From Kalmusia sp. IMI 367209 (taxonomy: Eukaryota; Ascomycota; Dothideomycetes; Pleosporales; Didymosphaeriaceae): a DNA stretch of 64,000 bases. The stretch is from the NCBI GenBank assembly GCA_027946365.1, contig JAPEUQ010000002.1, positions 1,302,001 to 1,366,000 on the forward strand, in the 5' to 3' direction. The notes under the pieces were generated by a model. The model ran no database searches. It was not told where the DNA came from and worked only from the letters and a program-made list of their open reading frames with translations. Shown one piece after another: positions 58,953 through 64,000 of the stretch. Position 1 is the stretch's first letter. Every line of letters starts with the position of its first letter. The translations under genes and the position numbers were made by a program.

Positions 58953-61900
58953 GGTGTTGTGGAATTGATGTTGATAGAGGTCCTAAAAGGGAGGTTGGTT
59001 GGATGATGAGGTCGTCCGACGATCGAGGGTAGATAGCTCGAGGAATGTAGTAGGTGTGGAAGTAGAGGAGCGTGACCCATATATCAGCGATTCATCGTTG
59101 TGAAGAGAACGGTGTGTGAGTATCGTGGTGAAGGTGAATCGCTCGGTCTGCCTAAGCAACGTGAATTAGCATACTATCTAAGCTTGTGCGGTGAGTGAAC
59201 ATGAGAGATGAGGAATTGTGCAGGGTGAAAGACGGACGTACCAATTCCAGATTGATTCAGGTGTAATCTGGATATGTAAAGTTCATACTGATTACTCTCA
59301 ACTACTTGATGTCCTCACAGCAGCTATAATAGCTCGCTAACATTCAATGATAGAGGCATTCTAGGACATAAGTTCTTCGATAGCCGGTGACCTGTATTAT
59401 AACCTAGAGCAATTCCATTCGCAACGTGTCTCCAGACTCATGGCGTAGTCATCTAGGGAGTTTCGAGTCTATCGCTATGGGTCTGTTGCTCCTAGTGCGA
59501 TGACTGCAGTCTATGCGGCACTGTCTGTCGGTTGCCCTTCCTGCAGCTGAGATATCTCAAGTATAAATATTAACTGTCACTGATGGTATACGTCGGCGGT
59601 CGCTCAGTGCCAGAATTCATCCCGATGGACGTCATCTCCTAAGGTGTTTACGATTCGATATATTTCGTGTTTGTTCCCAGGTCTTGCAGATTCAGGATAT
59701 AATTCGGGCCAAAAAAGAAAGAGCGCCTGTGACTGTGGTGAGCTGAAGACGTCCGATACCGGGCTCTTCGAGACAATGATGAATGTAAAATGAAGGAGGA
59801 TATGAAGTCCGAGTCATAGTTCCCTGCACATGAACTGGAGATACCTTTTACGTTCCGGCGTGTAGAGAGTCGAAGCTAGTTTTTCTTGCCCCCAGTTGGC
59901 GAAAATGGTGTGCTTCTTACCAAAAGTGCTCGTATCAAGATGTTATTGGTTTAAGATTTGATTTCGAAGGATCGTGCGAACGCCGAAACAATCCTTGCGA
60001 TCCTTCTAGGTTTCGGTATATTCTGAATGTAGTCCAGTACGACGCATGGGGATGGACAAACGTGGACAGAGGCCGTCGTAGCGTGGGCAAGCTGAAAGAG
60101 ACCGGCCCCTAGGGCTGAAAAAGGTGGGTCCAAGCTTCGCTGCCTCATTCTCTCAACATCAAGCCATCCAACATTTCTACTTGGCACTGGCATCGCCAAT
60201 GACCAACCGCATCAGATATAAGACGTTCCAATGAATCGGAACTGTTTCAGTCTATGCTGATGCAAGTTTGGCGAGTCAGAAATGGCACTACGTCGTCGCC
60301 ATTCTGTCGGACCGAAGCCGAGCCCTCTCATCAGCATTCGAAAGGGCTAATATTCGGTCTAACCTATGCTGACAGGCGTCTTCTATACTGTCGAATGTAC
60401 TGGTTCACAGCCTATCCACCCTTGCGGACCTAATGTTACCCGGCGCCGAGTAACATACGGCCATATAGCAAATGGCATTCGCCATGATCGCACTGCCACA
60501 TGGTTGCCTAACTCACACATACGAATCTGTATCGAAGGATCTAGTGATGGCCCTTCGCTCGCTTCGTACGACTCTCGCGTGGTGCGGGAACCGTTCCTTG
60601 CCGCGATGCTCCGTAGTAGACATGGCCAATGGTTGTGCTTCCTAGCCCTACGATCAGATTGTAAGTTCTGGGTATGAACGCCCTAACGATAACGTCGTTC
60701 CTCGCAATTATAGCTGTTCCGGACAAAGCAACGAGTCCTACTTCCTTATCTGACACACCCCTAAGTCATGGACTCTACGGAGCAGTTTCTCCATCACAAA
60801 TACTGAGCAACGTTCCCATGGTACCTAGCTTTTTCCCAGCTACCTTTGTTACATCCAGTTTGCTTCACTCCAAACCATCTTCAAGGGACGGTAGTTGCAC
60901 GACGCGGCCGTTGCACCTGGACTATCGACAGTTGTTCACTCTCACTACCTACGCTACCATAGCACACAGACAGTATGTGTCTTCGAGTAATCGAGAAGTT
61001 CCCCGCCTGTGGCTGTATATACCACACACACGCCATCGATGCTTGTTCCAACTATGGACGACATGCGGTAACAGAGAAGATCGTTTACGTGGGCTTCGCA
61101 TGCCAACAGCACGGCGCCAAGTGAACGACTGGGCCGGCATATTCACTTGCCGAAGAAGCAACGCAATCCACTATTCCCTATTGTCTCTCAGCCACGCATG
61201 CAAGCATGCTCTTCTAGGATTCTGCAGGTATGGAGGACAAAAGTGCGACAAACCAGGCCAAATCGCCGTCCGGCCAGAAGTGGTGTCCAGTGAGCACGTC
61301 AAGAAAGTACCGGAGTTGGACCTTCTCTTACAAGCGCCTGAGGGAGTGATCCGACTTGCAACGGACAAGAATCCCTGGCATTCGGCCCACTAGCTCAACA
61401 GGTCTCGAGCAACCTTAGATGTGGTAAGCCGCCCCGTGATGTGTAATACTTGTAATACCTGCCTTCTGCACACAAGGGACTTCTTGGAAAGCTGACAGCC
61501 CCTTGACAGATATCCTGTGATCCGTACCTCGTATTTGGCACGTAATAACAAGCAATTCTTGGCTCCTAACGGGAGCGCTTGTCGCCGATCGACACGCTTC
61601 GGAGACAAACCTCACAGGTGATGCACCTACCCATACGTTAGTATCGTCGTTATGGACTTTGTAAAGTGGCACTGACGAAATCTTGTAGCATTTTCCTGAA
61701 GAATTGTTAGCACAGGAGGACTTTCATTCGCTGCAGTATATTAGATTATATATCCGACGCTGCGCTACCGTTTTCCTCGGTACCCAATGTGGCAAATCTT
61801 TGGTCCCAACCCAGGAACCTAGTCGCACGATCGCCCCGATTTAATGGAAGCTAGTCTGTTGCGGTCAACCACGGTATCACTTTGTAGAATCGCGTGTACG

Positions 61901-62234
61901 TCATTGGGACGGATCTAGGAAACCAGCAACGTCACACGACCAAACATATGTGAGATTGAGCTCCGATTTTCACCACCGTGCCTGGCTAAGAGAACCACTC
62001 TTAGGTCATTGCAAGTCATTGCAAAGAAAAATCGAGCCGAGGAAGCTAGGGTGCGACATTGACATCGTACGCCCCGGAGTACTATATAGAATGACAGACC
62101 CTTTGTTCAAGTTCGTTGCACCCTTGCATAATCGAAGAACAGTCTCTCACAATTTGCCTCTCTGATACTTCACGGCCCAAAGATACTACGAACCCGTATC
62201 CTAATTACTTTACTTCGCACTTTGCATTGTCGTC
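58953..62234. other. Gene-poor region
   Basis: About 3.3 kb, with many short ORFs but none with family features. The longest, 60674-61393 (+), is biased in composition without recognisable domains and has poor context. I saw no clear repeats. Confidence 0.4.
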
Positions 62235-62874
62235 ATGCTCTTCAGATCTGTCTGCACAGTTCTCTTAGCTTCTGCGCAACTAGCTGTTGGGACTCCCGTC
62301 CAATCGTTGAGCAATGGCCTTTCCACACGGCAAGCTGAAGATGCCAATAACACAGTAATCGCAACACCGCCGACATGCGTTCAAGGCCTGATCACACCCT
62401 TCTCAAAGTCGGATCTCGAGTCACTACGGACATGGATGGAGGAGACGGATCCCAATAGCAACGACTTTATTGGGAAGGGTGGTTGGTATCAATGGACATT
62501 GGGGAGTGTCAAGGTGAGCTTTACAACGACAGTATGCAACATCAAGGCATGATTGCTGATTTGGAGTTCACCACAGATTTGCAACTACAACACAAATCCA
62601 AACGGAACGACTGATGTCAATCTCAATCATAAGGAAATCGGGCGATGCCTTGAGGACGTACGCGATACGTGTTGCTCTCCCACGACAGATCAATGGTAAG
62701 TTTGGAGACATATGACGTAGTGAAAGGGCAATGAGCGTTTGCTAATCGTTCGTAGTCGAGCGGGAAGATCGGAAGAGCACAGTGTCGAAGGTGTATTACT
62801 TGCTTGTCGAGTCGGCCACGTATCGACTGTATGTTAGCAGCAGCAACGAGGAAGGTTTGACCGAAGCATCATAG
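62235..62874 (+). CDS. Small secreted cysteine-containing protein, last exon frame unresolved
   Basis: Exons 62235-62513 and 62577-62695 are well supported: the signal peptide MLFRSVCTVLLASAQLAVGT, then CVQGLITPFSKSDLESLRTW, GGWYQWTLGSVK|ICNYNTN, NHKEIGRCLEDVRDTCCSPT and TDQW-type end at a GTAAGT donor. The third exon starts at about 62756, but the normal splice gives a frame ending at 62837, while the frame with the most protein-like content (STVSKVYYLLVESATYRLYV) ends at 62874 and is one base off. The first 26 bases of this exon include a match to a sequencing adapter (62766-62781), so an assembly or sequence error is possible. Six or more Cys and N-glycosylation sites (NNT, NGT) fit an extracellular or effector-like protein. 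No family recognised. Confidence 0.6.
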
Positions 62875-63211
62875 TACAAAATAGCATTCGGGGCGGGGGA
62901 AGAGCGGGGATGTTTATCTCGCTATACTGTGGGGGAAGGAGTTCGGCGATATTCAATTATGACATGCACGCCCTAACGAAACATATGTACAATAGATAAC
63001 AAAATCAAAAACGGAATTACTACTGAACCATGTAGCGTGCTTGAGGCGTTTCTAGTGCCGCCGGCAACGGTTGTGTGTGATAAATTTTAGTGGCTTGGCG
63101 CACTGCGAAAAAGTTGTTCCCTCCCGACCAAGCTAAGAAATTTGATTCTCATCGCGACTGCAGGCAAGAGCTACCGCCCATTGTGCCAGCGACACCTGCT
63201 TCACTACCAAA
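62875..63211. other. Spacer upstream of Cbf5
   Basis: About 340 nt; holds the Cbf5 promoter. No gene seen. Confidence 0.4.
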
Positions 63212-64000
63212 ATGGCGCTCGTCCAGACCGACCCCGACGCGTACACAATCAAGCCGCAGGCTGCTGCCGCTCCCATCGACACCAGCGACTGGCCACTGCT
63301 GCTCAAAAATTACAGCGACTGTATGCAGCTCCTACCATAGCTTCAACCAACACTACTGACCTCGCAATAGTGCTCGTCCGAACGGCGCACTTCACTCCCA
63401 TCCCTTCAGGATGCTCGCCGCATGCCCGCGACCTGAAGCAATATGTTAGTTCGGGTGTGATCAACCTCGACAAGCCCTCGAACCCCTCCAGTCACGAAGT
63501 CGTAGCTTGGATCAAGCGGATACTGAGGTACTTTGGTCAATTTGAAAGTATCGAGTGTGTGACTGACAGAACCACAGAGTGGAGAAGACTGGCCATAGCG
63601 GTACCCTCGACCCGAAGGTCACTGGATGTCTCATCGTCTGCATTGATCGCGCGACCCGTCTCGTCAAGTCCCAGCAGGGAGCCGGAAAGGAGTATGTTTG
63701 CGTCATTCGCCTGCATGACAAGCTGCCTGGCGGCGAGGCTCAATTCGCTCGCGCTCTTGAGACCCTCACCGGTGCCCTGTTCCAGCGACCGCCGCTCATT
63801 TCTGCCGTCAAGCGACAGCTCCGTATCCGAACTATCCACGATAGCAAACTGTACGAGTTTGACAATGAGAGGCAGCTTGGTGTTTTCTGGGTGAGCTGCG
63901 AGGCCGGAACTTATATTCGTACACTCTGTGTGCATTTGGGTCTGCTACTCGGTGTGGGTGCACACATGCAGGAGCTGCGACGAGTAAGGAGTGGAGCTAT
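63212..64000 (+). CDS. cbf5: Cbf5/dyskerin, H/ACA pseudouridine synthase, N-terminal part (cut by right edge)
   Basis: Exons 63212-63320, 63371-63527 and 63578-64000 (continuing). The N-terminal dyskerin-like region reads [20 protein letters not shown] followed by [20 protein letters not shown]. The TruB catalytic block is [20 protein letters not shown], with the catalytic Asp in GTLDP. Further conserved parts are [54 protein letters not shown] and [20 protein letters not shown]. Cbf5 is the catalytic subunit of H/ACA snoRNPs, making pseudouridine in rRNA and snRNA in the nucleolus. The introns are 50 nt each, and the phases fit. The PUA domain and Lys-rich tail would lie beyond the edge. Confidence 0.96.

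Noticed and set aside
60674..61393. 239-codon plus-strand ORF
   Set aside because: No signal, domain or credible composition; poor start context; lies in a gene-poor stretch full of similar chance ORFs.
1..64000. CRISPR arrays, phage or insertion sequences
   Set aside because: No spaced direct repeats or transposase-like ORFs were seen; the window is eukaryotic.

Overview
The window looks like nuclear DNA of a filamentous ascomycete (Pezizomycotina; the gene content fits Dothideomycetes, but that rank is inferred). Genes are monocistronic and split by short GT-AG introns, mostly 47-75 nt. They include a modular highly reducing polyketide synthase, fungal P450s, an RTA1-type membrane protein and several eukaryotic housekeeping genes. 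No bacterial, viral, CRISPR or intact transposon features were seen. Exon joins were made by hand from splice signals and reading-frame continuity; no transcript data were available.

Left part (1-16.4 kb): a group that resembles one side of a specialised-metabolism cluster. It holds a CYP505-like P450 cut by the left edge, a secreted FAD-linked oxidase of the berberine-bridge type, a second microsomal P450, a BAHD-like acetyltransferase transcribed divergently from it, an RTA1-like membrane protein, a degenerate-looking unrecognised ORF set, a GNAT acetyltransferase and a transcription-factor-like protein without a zinc cluster. No core synthase lies in this part; one could sit beyond the left edge. 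CCG/CGG inverted repeats occur in its intergenic regions.

Middle (18-35 kb): a secreted Pro-Ser-Gly repeat protein, a fungal multipass protein, ribosomal protein eL39, an N-terminal amidase divergent from a COQ8-type kinase, an Rpb12-like protein with a broken zinc ribbon and a long acidic N-terminus, a small mitochondrial-like protein, a pyruvate-decarboxylase-like enzyme lacking two family catalytic residues, and a large unrecognised basic/Ser-rich protein.

Polyketide locus (35-45 kb): one 8.65-kb coding sequence encodes a 2,884-residue KS-AT-DH-MT-KR-ACP-R synthase. It has a terminal reductase and no C-A-T module, the layout known from betaenone-type synthases. No enoyl reductase, P450, transporter or regulator flanks it closely, so it appears as an orphan synthase here.

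Right part (46-64 kb): an F-box protein, a small membrane protein, a Pin4/Cip2-like RRM protein, the U5 snRNP protein Lin1/CD2BP2 divergent from Ufd1, a SANT-like nuclear protein with a 33-nt exon, a small secreted cysteine-containing protein whose last exon starts with a stretch matching a sequencing adapter, and Cbf5/dyskerin cut by the right edge.
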